Source of the DNA: Methanococcoides vulcani
Lineage (GTDB): Archaea; Halobacteriota; Methanosarcinia; Methanosarcinales; Methanosarcinaceae
Reading direction: 5' to 3'
Length of the DNA stretch: 64,000 bases
Assembly: GCF_900111645.1 (NCBI RefSeq)
Contig: NZ_FOHQ01000001.1
Span: 186,001-250,000, forward strand
The translations under genes and the position numbers were made by a program. The notes beneath the pieces were generated by a model that was given only the letters and a program-made list of their open reading frames with translations, was not told where the DNA came from and made no database searches. Numbering within the stretch: position 1 is the stretch's first letter; each line of letters starts with the position of its first letter. Of this stretch, positions 45,702 to 55,072 are shown one piece after another.

Positions 45702-46679
45702 TCATCTATTTTTCCTTAGTTCAATAAATCTGATTGCGACGATGGATAAGACTAAAAATATGAAACCAACGATCAACTTTCCATTTTCCATAGCTAATTC
45801 CATAGCTAATTCCATAGCTAATTCCATAGCTAATTCCATAGCTAATTCGGGAGTTGCTATATGGGGGAGTACTCCAAAGAGTATGATGTTTACAAATCCA
45901 TGTGTTAACGTCACAAGTAACAGATTTCTTCTTATTAAGTACATGGCTCCAAGTATAATACCTGCAGAACCAGTAAATGTATCATATGGTGTACCATATC
46001 CAGAGTGCATAACAGCGAAAAGGATACTTGCTAGGAGAAGTCCCTGGTACTTGCCTATAATCTCTTCAAGTTTCGTTTGCAGTATTGATCTGAATACAAG
46101 TTCTTCAAACAGGGCGACGAAAAAGATCATAATGATGGATAACTTAAGTAAATTCAATATTGATATGTCAGGTATAAGGTAGCTGGGTTCGATGACAAGG
46201 AATTCCCCTGCCGCGATCACAATACTCGCTATCAGGGCAAGAGGAAGGTCATAGTACTTTATATTCCTGGCAATGCCAATATCTGAAAGTGAGAGGTTTT
46301 GATCCTTTACAAGAACATATATTGGAATTGCCAGCGGGGCATAGATGAATGCATAGGAATAAAGTGTCATCTCAAAGAACACTGGCATTGACAGATTAAG
46401 GATCTTTAGCAAGGAAAGGAGAATGAATGCATGTAATATATGCTGTTTGTTCTTGTCATTAAATATCATTGTAGACAAGGTTAAAATTATTAGCAGGATC
46501 AAATGTGTCCCTATCGCGAACTTTGTCCTGCCGGCAAATAATGACATCTCTGCAATTATTATCATTAATGAAGGGATGGCTATAGCTAGAAGGTCTATTT
46601 TGAATTGGTCCATTCTCCTTATCTTGTTGAAGGGATTATTTTCCGTGACAACATCTTCAGCTTCAGTTTCGCTCTCCAT
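45702..46679 (-). CDS. CPBP-family protease B with acquired C-terminal anchor
   Basis: A 325-residue paralogue of protease A with the same motifs (EELVFRSIL, FAVMHSGYG, LTHGFVNII). It is about 50 residues longer. After the point where copy A stops (PHIA) it reads on through five tandem MELA units, encoded by a 12-bp repeat, into a hydrophobic helix with a basic tail (GKLIVGFIFLVLSIVAIRFI). That tail resembles the C-terminal anchor of the 40789 surface protein, including the GK start and the E-L-R-x-N-K/R end. This indicates a gene fusion by rearrangement. Its ATG directly follows the DUF1616 B stop. Confidence 0.85.
   Translation of the reverse strand: MESETEAEDVVTENNPFNKIRRMDQFKIDLLAIAIPSLMIIIAEMSLFAGRTKFAIGTHLILLIILTLSTMIFNDKNKQHILHAFILLSLLKILNLSMPVFFEMTLYSYAFIYAPLAIPIYVLVKDQNLSLSDIGIARNIKYYDLPLALIASIVIAAGEFLVIEPSYLIPDISILNLLKLSIIMIFFVALFEELVFRSILQTKLEEIIGKYQGLLLASILFAVMHSGYGTPYDTFTGSAGIILGAMYLIRRNLLLVTLTHGFVNIILFGVLPHIATPELAMELAMELAMELAMELAMENGKLIVGFIFLVLSIVAIRFIELRKNR
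45786..45845. repeat. Five tandem 12-bp repeats in CPBP gene B
   Basis: TTCCATAGCTAA repeated five times without a mismatch, encoding (MELA)n on the minus strand. It sits exactly at the junction between the CPBP body and the acquired anchor. In-frame copy-number change would alter linker length without breaking the gene. Confidence 0.95.
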
Positions 46680-47810
46680 TTACATCTCCTCCACATCGAT
46701 CCATAAATGAAGGTCTCGATAATGTTCTGTCATGTTTTTGTCTTTGTAGAGCAAGAATTGCAGTTTCATGTCTTCCCCTGCAGCTGCAGGTGTGAACGTT
46801 ACTTCTTTCTCCCACGTTTGGTTGTGTTGAAGTATTATTTGATGTCGATCCTGTTCCATCATCTGTGAATCATTCTCAAGCATTAGCTTTATGGAATATT
46901 CAGTATCTGCATATTCATGGTTCACAATCCCAACGATGACGGTACCGTTTTGACCAAACTGGAGATATGTGGGATAGTTATCAGCCATCCCCTCAGGTCC
47001 GAGGATGTAGAATTCAGTGAATTTTTCACCTTCTTTTGGTGTAACGACAACATATGCAAGAGTTACTATTGAAGCTAATATTGATAGCACCAGAAGAATG
47101 GTAAGGATTCTATCAAGTTTATTCTCCGGTTTCTTTGAGATCTCTTCTTTTAATGAAATATATGCTGAATAAAAGGGAACAGTGAACTTATCATTTTCCG
47201 GAAGATTATTCCTTCTGAACACTGCTACTGCACACATTATGACGGTGAAAGCTGAAAGTGATATCAGTATGGGAAAAAGCCTTATTCCCCATGGTGTATA
47301 GTTAAGGGCAAGGCCAATAAGGGGAACTACTGCAATACTAAGACCAAAACTAAGTGCTAATCGCTCTATCCCGTCCAGGTCATCCTTGCCCGGGAAAAGT
47401 GCTGCTATCAATGCATAACCTGGTAAGAACAAGACCATTGGAAGCCCAAGGGCTGTTCGTATGGGTGTATTACTCAAGGTTGGGATCGTTATGAATATGC
47501 AGGTAAGTAGAACAAGTGCTATGACAACCTGAATATCGGAGGGAATCTTATTCCTATGGGACATTGTTATTTCTCAACAGTTTATGTTTTGCTACATTCC
47601 TAAATATATGCGATGCTTTATAAATATGTTAGGAAGGCTTTATACAGTATTCAACTTTCTAGACTACATTTTATCCTTTGGTAAATTCTTCATAACAACC
47701 ATTTTAAATATTTTTGAGAATCAGTCCGGAAATCCTTATGTAGTTTGCAACTGACTCTAAAGTAGCTGACAGATTAGTGTATATTTTTGTGAAAAAATCT
47801 GTGCTCTAAT
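45880..47810. repeat. Duplicated block, copy 2 (CPBP + DUF1616 + upstream region)
   Basis: Direct repeat of the block at 43160-45110. DUF1616 genes A and B differ at only a few positions, while the CPBP copies differ more and copy B carries the 3' fusion. Confidence 0.85.
46680..47564 (-). CDS. DUF1616 membrane protein B
   Basis: A 294-residue near-identical copy of the gene at 43994. The membrane half is unchanged over long stretches (LGLPMVLFLPGYALIAALFP). Substitutions gather in the cytoplasmic loop around residues 125-140 (SAYISLKEEISKK against SAYVSAKEEITKK) and in the outer domain. Its promoter region is likewise duplicated. Divergent from the PGF-pre-PGF gene at 47855, so expression of the two may be coordinated. 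Function unknown. Confidence 0.85.
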   Translation of the reverse strand: MSHRNKIPSDIQVVIALVLLTCIFITIPTLSNTPIRTALGLPMVLFLPGYALIAALFPGKDDLDGIERLALSFGLSIAVVPLIGLALNYTPWGIRLFPILISLSAFTVIMCAVAVFRRNNLPENDKFTVPFYSAYISLKEEISKKPENKLDRILTILLVLSILASIVTLAYVVVTPKEGEKFTEFYILGPEGMADNYPTYLQFGQNGTVIVGIVNHEYADTEYSIKLMLENDSQMMEQDRHQIILQHNQTWEKEVTFTPAAAGEDMKLQFLLYKDKNMTEHYRDLHLWIDVEEM

Positions 47811-47854
47811 ATGTTTTTCAATGAATTAATTTACAAAAATATCCGGTTGTTGCC

Positions 47855-49189
47855 ATGGTGATGCATTTGACAAAAAAATTATCTCAATCAGGTCTTGTGG
47901 TCTTTGCAGTTATTCTTATCTTCCTGTTGGTTCCTATGGCAGGTGCTTTTGAAGTCTATCCTTCAAACCCAACAGTTGGTGATCACATTATTGTAAGTGG
48001 TTACACGGATAGGACTGGTTCTGTTCCTGCTAAAGTTGTTTTTACTTCTGATGTGCCGGTAAATGATGGTACCTATAAATATACTGTCAGCGGCGTGGAG
48101 ATACCCTCAGGTCCAAACAGTTTTTTAGTGGAGGCCAGCGGAGTCAATGATCTTAAAGTAGAAATAAAGGCTGTTTTCTGGTGGACGGTGGGACATCCAT
48201 CTGCTTCCAACGGAATAGCATCCGTATCAGCATCTAATGTGCCTGAACACACATATTCTGTGAAAATGAGCGGTGAAGCACAACCTGATAAAAGCAACGT
48301 GGAAATAAAGATCTCAGCATCAAGTGCCATTGATGTCACAGATGGGTATTATGAATATGAATATTCCACCAGTTCGATGCCTGAAGGTGACTTCACTTTG
48401 ACCGTCGATGGGGAAAGCAAGACAATATATCTTGCTGGCACTTCCACTCCTTCCGGAAGCAGTGGAGGAAGTTCCGGGTCCGGTGGTAGTATTGGAACAA
48501 GTCCGGATATGGCTGCAAAGAACGTTGTAACTTCGGAATCTACTAATCTCAGGGTTGTTAGTGGCATGCCTGCAGGATGCAATTTCGATGACCCTTTGAA
48601 TCCGGTGACCTATATTGGTTTTACATCCGGTATAACATCAAGGAATGTTCCAATAACCATCGAAATATTGGAGCATACTTCTGCATCTGTTTCGGAGTCC
48701 CCTGAAGGTATTGCATATAAGAATATTAATATCTGGTTAGGTTACACTGGATTTTCATCTTCTGAAAATATACTGAATGCATCTTTGAAGTTCAAAGTTG
48801 ATTCTACCTGGCTTGAAGAGAATAGCATTGATCTGGGTGGGGTGGTGTTGATGCATTATAATGCGTCCAATGATGGCTGGGAAGCAGTATCTACTGAATT
48901 GATCGAAGTTCGTGATGGCTATGCATACTATAAGGCACTTCCTGAATCATTCTCGCCTTTCGCTATCGTTGGAATGGAGGAAATTATTCCTGAAGATGTG
49001 GAAGATCTACCAAATGATGTTGATGTGCTTACTGATGATGATGTGGCAACTGAAGTTGAGGTGAATACTGATGACACCAAAACTTCCTCAATAGATGACC
49101 TTATAGAATCAAAAAGTGGGATAACCCTTCTTTCTATTGTAGCAGTTTCAATATTGGGATTATTCCTTTTCTTCAAGGCAAGAAAATAA
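47855..49189 (+). CDS. PGF-pre-PGF surface protein C
   Basis: A 444-residue exported protein. The signal peptide covers residues 1-31 (VVFAVILIFLLVPMAGA). Two beta-sandwich repeats follow (about 32-110 and 115-195), then a Gly/Ser linker, then the PGF-pre-PGF domain (about 225-375) ending ESFSPFAIVGMEE. An Asp/Glu/Val-rich stretch and a C-terminal helix (ITLLSIVAVSILGLFLFF) with ARK tail anchor it. It is built like the 40789 protein but has no internal amber, and its N-terminal domains are different. No clear ribosome site is seen at either ATG (47855 or 47861), so translation may be leaderless. Confidence 0.85.
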   Translation: MVMHLTKKLSQSGLVVFAVILIFLLVPMAGAFEVYPSNPTVGDHIIVSGYTDRTGSVPAKVVFTSDVPVNDGTYKYTVSGVEIPSGPNSFLVEASGVNDLKVEIKAVFWWTVGHPSASNGIASVSASNVPEHTYSVKMSGEAQPDKSNVEIKISASSAIDVTDGYYEYEYSTSSMPEGDFTLTVDGESKTIYLAGTSTPSGSSGGSSGSGGSIGTSPDMAAKNVVTSESTNLRVVSGMPAGCNFDDPLNPVTYIGFTSGITSRNVPITIEILEHTSASVSESPEGIAYKNINIWLGYTGFSSSENILNASLKFKVDSTWLEENSIDLGGVVLMHYNASNDGWEAVSTELIEVRDGYAYYKALPESFSPFAIVGMEEIIPEDVEDLPNDVDVLTDDDVATEVEVNTDDTKTSSIDDLIESKSGITLLSIVAVSILGLFLFFKARK

Positions 49190-49338
49190 TTTTGGACCAG
49201 ACCTTAAAAATCTGATCAATTTCTCTTTTACTAAGGCTGATCCATGAACTCTTCTATTCACCTATAGTTCGGTTCTTTCTCACATAATTTCTCGTAAAAA
49301 TAACAACCTTAATTAATCTTGGAACTATACATAAATGC

Positions 49339-50361
49339 ATGACCGATATGATCAATGCAGGAATAGTCGGTGCCTCCGGTTACACAGGTGGCGAACTGAT
49401 GCGCCTGCTTTTGAACCATCCGAACGTTAACATTGAAGCAGCAACGTCCCGCCGTCTGTCAGGGGAAGCTATAAGTGTCACTCACAAACACCTGCGTGGG
49501 TTTGTTGACCTTAAGTTCGAAGATCTTGATCCGGAAGAGATCAAAGAGCGGTGTGATGTTGTTTTTGTGGCCGTACCACATGGAACCGCAATGAACATAG
49601 TTCCTGAGCTAATTGACAATGACGTGAAGGTAATTGACCTGAGCGCAGATTATCGTTTGAAGACCGATATTTTCGAACAGGTCTATGGAATGGAACACGC
49701 TGATCCCAGAGATGCGGTCTTTGGTCTTGTCGAGCTCCATCCTGAAATAAAGGACCAGTCATTCATCGCAAATCCGGGATGCTATCCCACAGGAGCAACT
49801 CTCTCTGCAGCGCCGCTCGCTGCTGCCGGGCTTCTCAAAATAGCGATCTTCGATTCCAAATCAGGAATTACAGGTGCAGGGATCAATCCAACACCGGCAT
49901 CCCATTATCCTAACATGGCGGAGAATGTGCAGGCATACAAGCTGACGACCCACAGGCACGGGGCTGAGATCTTCCAGGAACTGAATTGTCTGGACAGCAA
50001 ACTGACGGATGTAAGCTTTACACCACACGTTATTCCATCTATTCGTGGAATTCTGACAACAGCCCACCTGTTCGTAAACGACAGCTTGTCTGTGGAAGAT
50101 GTCAGGAACATTTATGCAGATTTCTACAAGGACAAACCTTTTGTCAGGGTGCTGGAAGACATCCCGTCCCTTGGTGCTGTAAGGGGCTCGAACTTCTGCG
50201 ATATCGGATTTGAAGTGGATGCTAATAATGGTCGCATCGTTGTGATCTCAGCGATAGACAATCTTGTGAAAGGTGCTTCAGGGCAGGCGATCCAGAACAT
50301 GAACGTGATGTGTGGGATTGATGAGACCACTGGTATCTGGATGCCGGCAACTTCACCGTAA
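49339..50361 (+). CDS. argC: N-acetyl-gamma-glutamyl-phosphate reductase
   Basis: A 340-residue NADPH-dependent enzyme of arginine synthesis. The nucleotide loop is GASGYTGGELMRLL, and the catalytic Cys is in ANPGCYPTGATL. The His of the active site lies in LTTHRHGAEI. It begins the cluster argC-CBS-argJ. No ribosome site precedes either in-frame ATG (49339, 49348), so the transcript may be leaderless or start close to the ATG. Full length. Confidence 0.95.
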   Translation: MTDMINAGIVGASGYTGGELMRLLLNHPNVNIEAATSRRLSGEAISVTHKHLRGFVDLKFEDLDPEEIKERCDVVFVAVPHGTAMNIVPELIDNDVKVIDLSADYRLKTDIFEQVYGMEHADPRDAVFGLVELHPEIKDQSFIANPGCYPTGATLSAAPLAAAGLLKIAIFDSKSGITGAGINPTPASHYPNMAENVQAYKLTTHRHGAEIFQELNCLDSKLTDVSFTPHVIPSIRGILTTAHLFVNDSLSVEDVRNIYADFYKDKPFVRVLEDIPSLGAVRGSNFCDIGFEVDANNGRIVVISAIDNLVKGASGQAIQNMNVMCGIDETTGIWMPATSP

Positions 50362-50384
50362 ATAAAGAAAAAGGAGATATGATT

Positions 50385-50849
50385 ATGAAAGTAAAGGATA
50401 TTATGAGCAGTAGCGTCATTGTATGCAGTCCTGAAGATTCCATCAGTAGTGTTGCACAGTTGCTGAAGAAAGAGGATATAAGTGGCGTTCCTGTGGTTTC
50501 TGCCAGTAATGTTATGGGTATTGTCTCAGAAGGTGACCTGCTGAAACTTCTGGAGATCCCGGAACATGGTGGTCTGTGGCTTCCCAGTCCATTTGAGGTC
50601 ATAGAGATACCCATACGTGAACTTATCAGCTGGGAGGATACCAAGAAGATGCTTTCAGATGTCGGTTCAAAACCGGTCAGTGATATCATGGAGAAAGATA
50701 TTTTCACTGTGAGCCTTGAAAGTTCAGTTGAAGATGCTTCCAGATTAATGACAAAGCATAAAGTTAACAGGCTTCCGGTTCTCGATGGCGATAAGCTTGT
50801 GGGTATAATCACACGTGGGGATATAATCCGAGGTCTTGCAGGTATTTAA
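50385..50849 (+). CDS. CBS-domain pair protein in the arginine cluster
   Basis: A 154-residue cytosolic protein consisting of two CBS domains: VKDIMSSSVIVCSPEDSISS then DIMEKDIFTVSLESSVEDAS, with GIVSEGDLLKL and GIITRGDIIRGLAG as their second halves. Between them is a 40-residue insert (WLPSPFEVIEIPIRELISW). CBS pairs bind AMP, ATP or SAM and act as energy sensors. I start at the ATG at 50385, eight bases after GGAG. It sits in an operon between argC and argJ, so it may tune arginine synthesis; no partner is proven. Confidence 0.9.
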   Translation: MKVKDIMSSSVIVCSPEDSISSVAQLLKKEDISGVPVVSASNVMGIVSEGDLLKLLEIPEHGGLWLPSPFEVIEIPIRELISWEDTKKMLSDVGSKPVSDIMEKDIFTVSLESSVEDASRLMTKHKVNRLPVLDGDKLVGIITRGDIIRGLAGI

Positions 50850-50859
50850 TGTGGTTTAA

Positions 50860-52044
50860 ATGAAAATTATAGATGGTGGGATCTGTTCAGTAAAAGGTGT
50901 ACGTTCTTACGGAATCAAGCCGGGCAAGATGGGGCTTGCGGTGATCGTAGGTGAAGGCAATGCAGCAGGTGTTTTTACCAGAAATAAAGTGATAGCTGCT
51001 CCTCTGGTCGTGACCCGTGAAGTACTTCAGAAGAACGGAAAACTGGCTGCTATAATCGCTAACAGTGGCAATGCAAATGCTTTTACCGGCGAGGAAGGTC
51101 TGGCTGATGCCAGGAAGATGGCAGCTGTTCTTTCGACGAAACTTGGGGTTGACAGTGAGCTTATTGGCGTGGCATCCACAGGTGTGATCGGAAGGAAACT
51201 TGATGTTGGCTGGATAAATGACAACATCGATGAAGTTATGGATTCGCTTACATCATCACCTCAGGGAAACAGCCATGCTGCACGCGCTATTATGACAACG
51301 GACACTGTTCCGAAGATGGCTGCTGTTGAACTTAGTTCCGGCATTTGTATTGGTGGTATTGGCAAAGGTTCAGGAATGATCGAACCGAATATGGGTACTA
51401 TGCTCGGTTTTGTCTACACGGATGCTGAAGTTGATACCGATGTTCTTGACAGTTGCCTGAAAAAAGCAGTGGACAAGAGCTTCAATATGGTGGTAGTGGA
51501 CGGGGATACCAGTACCAATGACATGGTGTTGCTTACAGCCACAGGTGCTTCCGGGATAAAGCCTGATATGAACGAGTTCCAGCAGGGACTTGAGCATGTC
51601 CTGACGGACCTTGCAAAACAGATCGCAAAAGATGGAGAAGGCGCTACAAGGCTGATCGAGGCACAGGCCAGGGGTGCAGCTTCAGAGGACGATGCCAGGC
51701 TTGTTGCAAAGGCTATTGTCAGGTCTCCGCTTGTCAAATCCGCGGTTTTCGGCAAGGACCCCAACTGGGGGAGGGTTGTGGCAGCAGCAGGTTATTCCGG
51801 TGCGGATGTTGACCAGGGTAAGATCTCGCTTGCATTTTCCAATGGCTCGGATTCTGCAGTTCTGGTTGATAACGGGAAGATCGTATCAGAGGACAGTGAG
51901 CTGCTAAAACAGCTGGGTTCGATCATGGGTAGCCCGGAGGTAATTATCAAGGTGGATCTCCATATGGGGGATTCCTGTGCGACAGCATGGGGCTGTGACC
52001 TGACGTACGATTATGTGAGGATCAATGCTGAATATACTACGTAA
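50860..52044 (+). CDS. argJ: Glutamate N-acetyltransferase (ArgJ)
   Basis: A 394-residue enzyme that moves the acetyl group from N-acetylornithine to glutamate, recycling it in arginine synthesis. It self-cleaves before a Thr: the site is GSGMIEPNMGTMLGFVYTDA, with Gly rather than the commoner Ala before the Thr nucleophile. The family motif VASTGVIGRKL is intact, and HMGDSCATAWGCDLTYDYV closes the protein. Start ATG 10 bases after the CBS gene. Confidence 0.95.
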   Translation: MKIIDGGICSVKGVRSYGIKPGKMGLAVIVGEGNAAGVFTRNKVIAAPLVVTREVLQKNGKLAAIIANSGNANAFTGEEGLADARKMAAVLSTKLGVDSELIGVASTGVIGRKLDVGWINDNIDEVMDSLTSSPQGNSHAARAIMTTDTVPKMAAVELSSGICIGGIGKGSGMIEPNMGTMLGFVYTDAEVDTDVLDSCLKKAVDKSFNMVVVDGDTSTNDMVLLTATGASGIKPDMNEFQQGLEHVLTDLAKQIAKDGEGATRLIEAQARGAASEDDARLVAKAIVRSPLVKSAVFGKDPNWGRVVAAAGYSGADVDQGKISLAFSNGSDSAVLVDNGKIVSEDSELLKQLGSIMGSPEVIIKVDLHMGDSCATAWGCDLTYDYVRINAEYTT

Positions 52045-52082
52045 AATGGCCGATCTGGCAGTTTGAATTTGAAGGTGATCTT

Positions 52083-53543
52083 ATGGAAATAAGGGAGTGG
52101 GATTCTATTTATCATAAGTCCTATGAGGACATTCGTTCGTCTATTGGAAATGTCAGGGGGATATTTGTTGCATATAACAGCAATATCGATGCCATCAAGC
52201 ACATAGGCGCGGAGGATATTGAGCATCTGCTGATGAATGTGGATATCTCAGAGGTTCGGGAGAAGGTTTTCGAGTATCCGCGCCAGATCGATTCTCCTTC
52301 TGACCTTGTTGCAAGACTTATCATCGCTATGCGTGATGGAAAGGCCGCCGAGGTGCCGACGAATACAACCGATATCCATGACTGGCTTACTGACCATCTG
52401 GTGTTTGATTCTGCAAGAATGGGCGGCCAGGCTGGCATCATCTCCAACCTTCTGGCATCCATGGGAATAGAGAAAGTAATTACCTATGTCCCATGGCTTT
52501 CTGAGGAGCAGGCAGAATACTTTGTTGATTCCGAGAACCTGCTGTTCCCTGTGGTAGAGGATGGGGAGCTTGTGCTGAAGCATCCTAAACAGGCATTTGA
52601 TCCTGATAACAGACCAAAGGTCAACTGGATACTGGAATTCTCAAAGGGAATGGAGGTGAAGTTCGCTGGAGAGCATTTTGTCATTCCAAGGGATAATCGT
52701 CTGATCATCTCTTCCCGGCCAAAGTGGATCCGTATCGAGATGGATCCTGAGCTTTACGAGAGGATTCCCCAGTTGCAGGCTGACATTGACGGTGCCATAC
52801 TGGCAGGCTACCAGATGATAAAAGAGGAGTATGAGGATGGCTCTACCTATATGGACTATGTCGAGAAGGCCGTAAATGTCATCGAAGAGCTCAAGGAAGG
52901 CAATCCTGACATACGTATACACGTGGAATTCACTTCAATACAGAACAAGGTCATCAGGAAGGCCATACTCAAACATATAGTCCGGCAGCATGTCCATTCC
53001 CTTGGCCTTGACACCGTTGAGGTTGCAAATGCCCTGAACGTTCTTGGTTATGAGGAACTGGCCTATTCTGTCATCAATAAGGGCGAGAATGCTATCATTT
53101 CACTTTATGAGGGCGCTGTGAAGCTTTTGAAGGAGCTTGAACTTGAAAGGGTGCACATCCATTCCCTTGGATTTTACATCTGCCTTGTGTCGAAGAACTG
53201 CCCCGTATCTGTTGAGGACCACCGCAAAGCCCTGCTTTTTGGATCAACAGTTGCAGCTGCAAAGGCATCTCACGGTGAGATAGTTTCCCTTGAAAGTACA
53301 GAGTCAGGTCTTGATGTTCCAATCTCCGATGAAGGTCACAAGGAACTTGAAAAGCTCGAAAAGCATCTTGTGAGGAGTGGAATATGTGGCATGGAAGATT
53401 TCGAGAATGGTTGTATATGCACACCGCAGTATGATGCTCTTATCATCCCTACAAAGGTCGTAAGTGAACCCGTTGCCACTGTTGGTATCGGGGATGCGAT
53501 ATCAGCTACTGCGTTTGTGGCATTTCTTTCAAAGCTTAAGTGA
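52083..53543 (+). CDS. ADP-dependent sugar kinase 1 (phosphofructokinase/glucokinase family)
   Basis: A 486-residue ribokinase-like enzyme that uses ADP as phosphate donor, as in archaeal modified glycolysis. N-terminal FVAYNSNIDAIKHI binds the sugar, and RMGGQAGIISNLLASMGIEK is the sugar-site glycine region. GLDTVEVANALNVLGYEEL is the metal-motif region, and PVATVGIGDAISATAF carries the catalytic Asp. Whether the sugar is fructose-6-phosphate, glucose or both cannot be read by eye. ATG behind GAAGGTGATCTT, 38 bases after argJ. Confidence 0.9.
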   Translation: MEIREWDSIYHKSYEDIRSSIGNVRGIFVAYNSNIDAIKHIGAEDIEHLLMNVDISEVREKVFEYPRQIDSPSDLVARLIIAMRDGKAAEVPTNTTDIHDWLTDHLVFDSARMGGQAGIISNLLASMGIEKVITYVPWLSEEQAEYFVDSENLLFPVVEDGELVLKHPKQAFDPDNRPKVNWILEFSKGMEVKFAGEHFVIPRDNRLIISSRPKWIRIEMDPELYERIPQLQADIDGAILAGYQMIKEEYEDGSTYMDYVEKAVNVIEELKEGNPDIRIHVEFTSIQNKVIRKAILKHIVRQHVHSLGLDTVEVANALNVLGYEELAYSVINKGENAIISLYEGAVKLLKELELERVHIHSLGFYICLVSKNCPVSVEDHRKALLFGSTVAAAKASHGEIVSLESTESGLDVPISDEGHKELEKLEKHLVRSGICGMEDFENGCICTPQYDALIIPTKVVSEPVATVGIGDAISATAFVAFLSKLK

Positions 53544-53552
53544 GGTTTTCCC

Positions 53553-54899
53553 ATGAAGGTCCTTTGTGGATATAATGTGAATCTCGATGCTGTGTATACG
53601 ATAACCGGGGAGGAGATCTCATATCTCCTGAAGAGGGTTGATAAGGAGGAACTGCTTGAGAAGATACACGATGCTCCGGGTGAGATAAGGTCACTCGTTG
53701 ATCTTGTGGCAGGATTGGTCCTGCATATGCAGAAAGGCACAGGTGCGGAATGGTTCATCTATTCTGGTGATGTTTTTCATTTCCTGAAAAGACGATATTA
53801 TGAAAAAAGTGAGATACGCCTTGGGGGGAATATGGGAATAATGGCAAACGTCATGTCTCACATGGGTGCAGATCAGGTCGTCATGAATGCGGTTGGTGAT
53901 ATAGAAACTATAAAACTATTGATGTCAGGTGGGAACATTGTTTTTTCGGGAGAGTCCGTTCCACAGGATGCTTCAACCTCCAAAGACGCTAATGAGATAA
54001 TCCATTTCGTTTTTGATTTTAGCAGTGGGACCAGTTTCGATCTTTTCGGTACAGAGGTAATAGTGGCCAGGGAGAATCGTTTCATTGCCACTTATGATGA
54101 TATCAATACGGAACTTACGATCACTCCTGAATTCGAAGAATACAGTCTTGAGCATGTAACTGAGATGGATGGAGCGATCATTTCCGGTTTCAATCAGTTG
54201 CAGAAATGCTATCCTGATGGTTCCGGATATACTGAGCGTTTTGAAAAGGCACATTCACAATTAAAGGAATGGAAAGAACGATACCCTGATCTGCCGATCC
54301 ATGTTGAGTTGGGGCATTTCATGAGCATGGATATGGGTGTTTCCATTTTCACCGGACTTTCCGGTACTGTGGATAGTATCGGAATGAACGAGGATGAACT
54401 GGCAATGCTTACTGAATTGCATGGTGTTCCCTCGGACATGATACAAAAAATGGATGCCTGCTCTATTATGGATGCCTGTGTTAGATGTGCCTCATCCACC
54501 GGCCTTAAGAAGATCATCCTGCATACCCGTGATTTCATGATGAGCATTTTCAGGAAAGGAACTTCCAGCCCGATTCGTGAGATGCAGAGCATGCAGTTCG
54601 GCGTGATGTGTGCGGCAGCTTTTGCAGCATCAGGAAAACTGCCTGAGCGATCACAACTTGAAGATTCAGTGAGAGGTCTTGCCAGAAGTGAAGAAGGGAT
54701 GAAGCAGACCACCAAGTTGCAGGATCTTATCGCTGGTGAAGAGTTAGAGAGCGGTGTATGCGGGGAGTACAGGGATCTTTCGGTGTGTATCCTGCCGACC
54801 ATCATCTGTGAAAAGCCGGTGTCCACTGTGGGGCTTGGGGACACTGTGTCTTCAGCTACTTTTTTGAGGTGGCTGGAGTTGTATAACGTTTGTCAGTAA
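53553..54899 (+). CDS. ADP-dependent sugar kinase 2
   Basis: A 448-residue paralogue lying nine bases behind kinase 1, hence co-transcribed. It has the same order of motifs: VLCGYNVNLDAVYTI, RLGGNMGIMANVMSHMGADQ, IHVELGHFMS, IGMNEDELAML and PVSTVGLGDTVSSATF with the catalytic Asp. Sequence similarity to kinase 1 is limited outside the motifs, so the two probably have different substrates or one is regulatory. The NxxE metal motif is exact here (NEDE) and altered (DTVE) in kinase 1. Confidence 0.88.
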   Translation: MKVLCGYNVNLDAVYTITGEEISYLLKRVDKEELLEKIHDAPGEIRSLVDLVAGLVLHMQKGTGAEWFIYSGDVFHFLKRRYYEKSEIRLGGNMGIMANVMSHMGADQVVMNAVGDIETIKLLMSGGNIVFSGESVPQDASTSKDANEIIHFVFDFSSGTSFDLFGTEVIVARENRFIATYDDINTELTITPEFEEYSLEHVTEMDGAIISGFNQLQKCYPDGSGYTERFEKAHSQLKEWKERYPDLPIHVELGHFMSMDMGVSIFTGLSGTVDSIGMNEDELAMLTELHGVPSDMIQKMDACSIMDACVRCASSTGLKKIILHTRDFMMSIFRKGTSSPIREMQSMQFGVMCAAAFAASGKLPERSQLEDSVRGLARSEEGMKQTTKLQDLIAGEELESGVCGEYRDLSVCILPTIICEKPVSTVGLGDTVSSATFLRWLELYNVCQ

Positions 54900-55072
54900 C
54901 CTGGAGTTATTACTCTGTAGAGATTTGCGATTAACTGCTGATTTTTTCAAAGCAAATTTTTTGACTAATTTTTTGAGCATTTTTCTTTATTTCCAGTAAT
55001 TTCCTAGTATCTGTTTATGTATTTTTCAACTTTTTTGAATAGCTACCGCTATTCATCCTTAAGATTTTCTTC

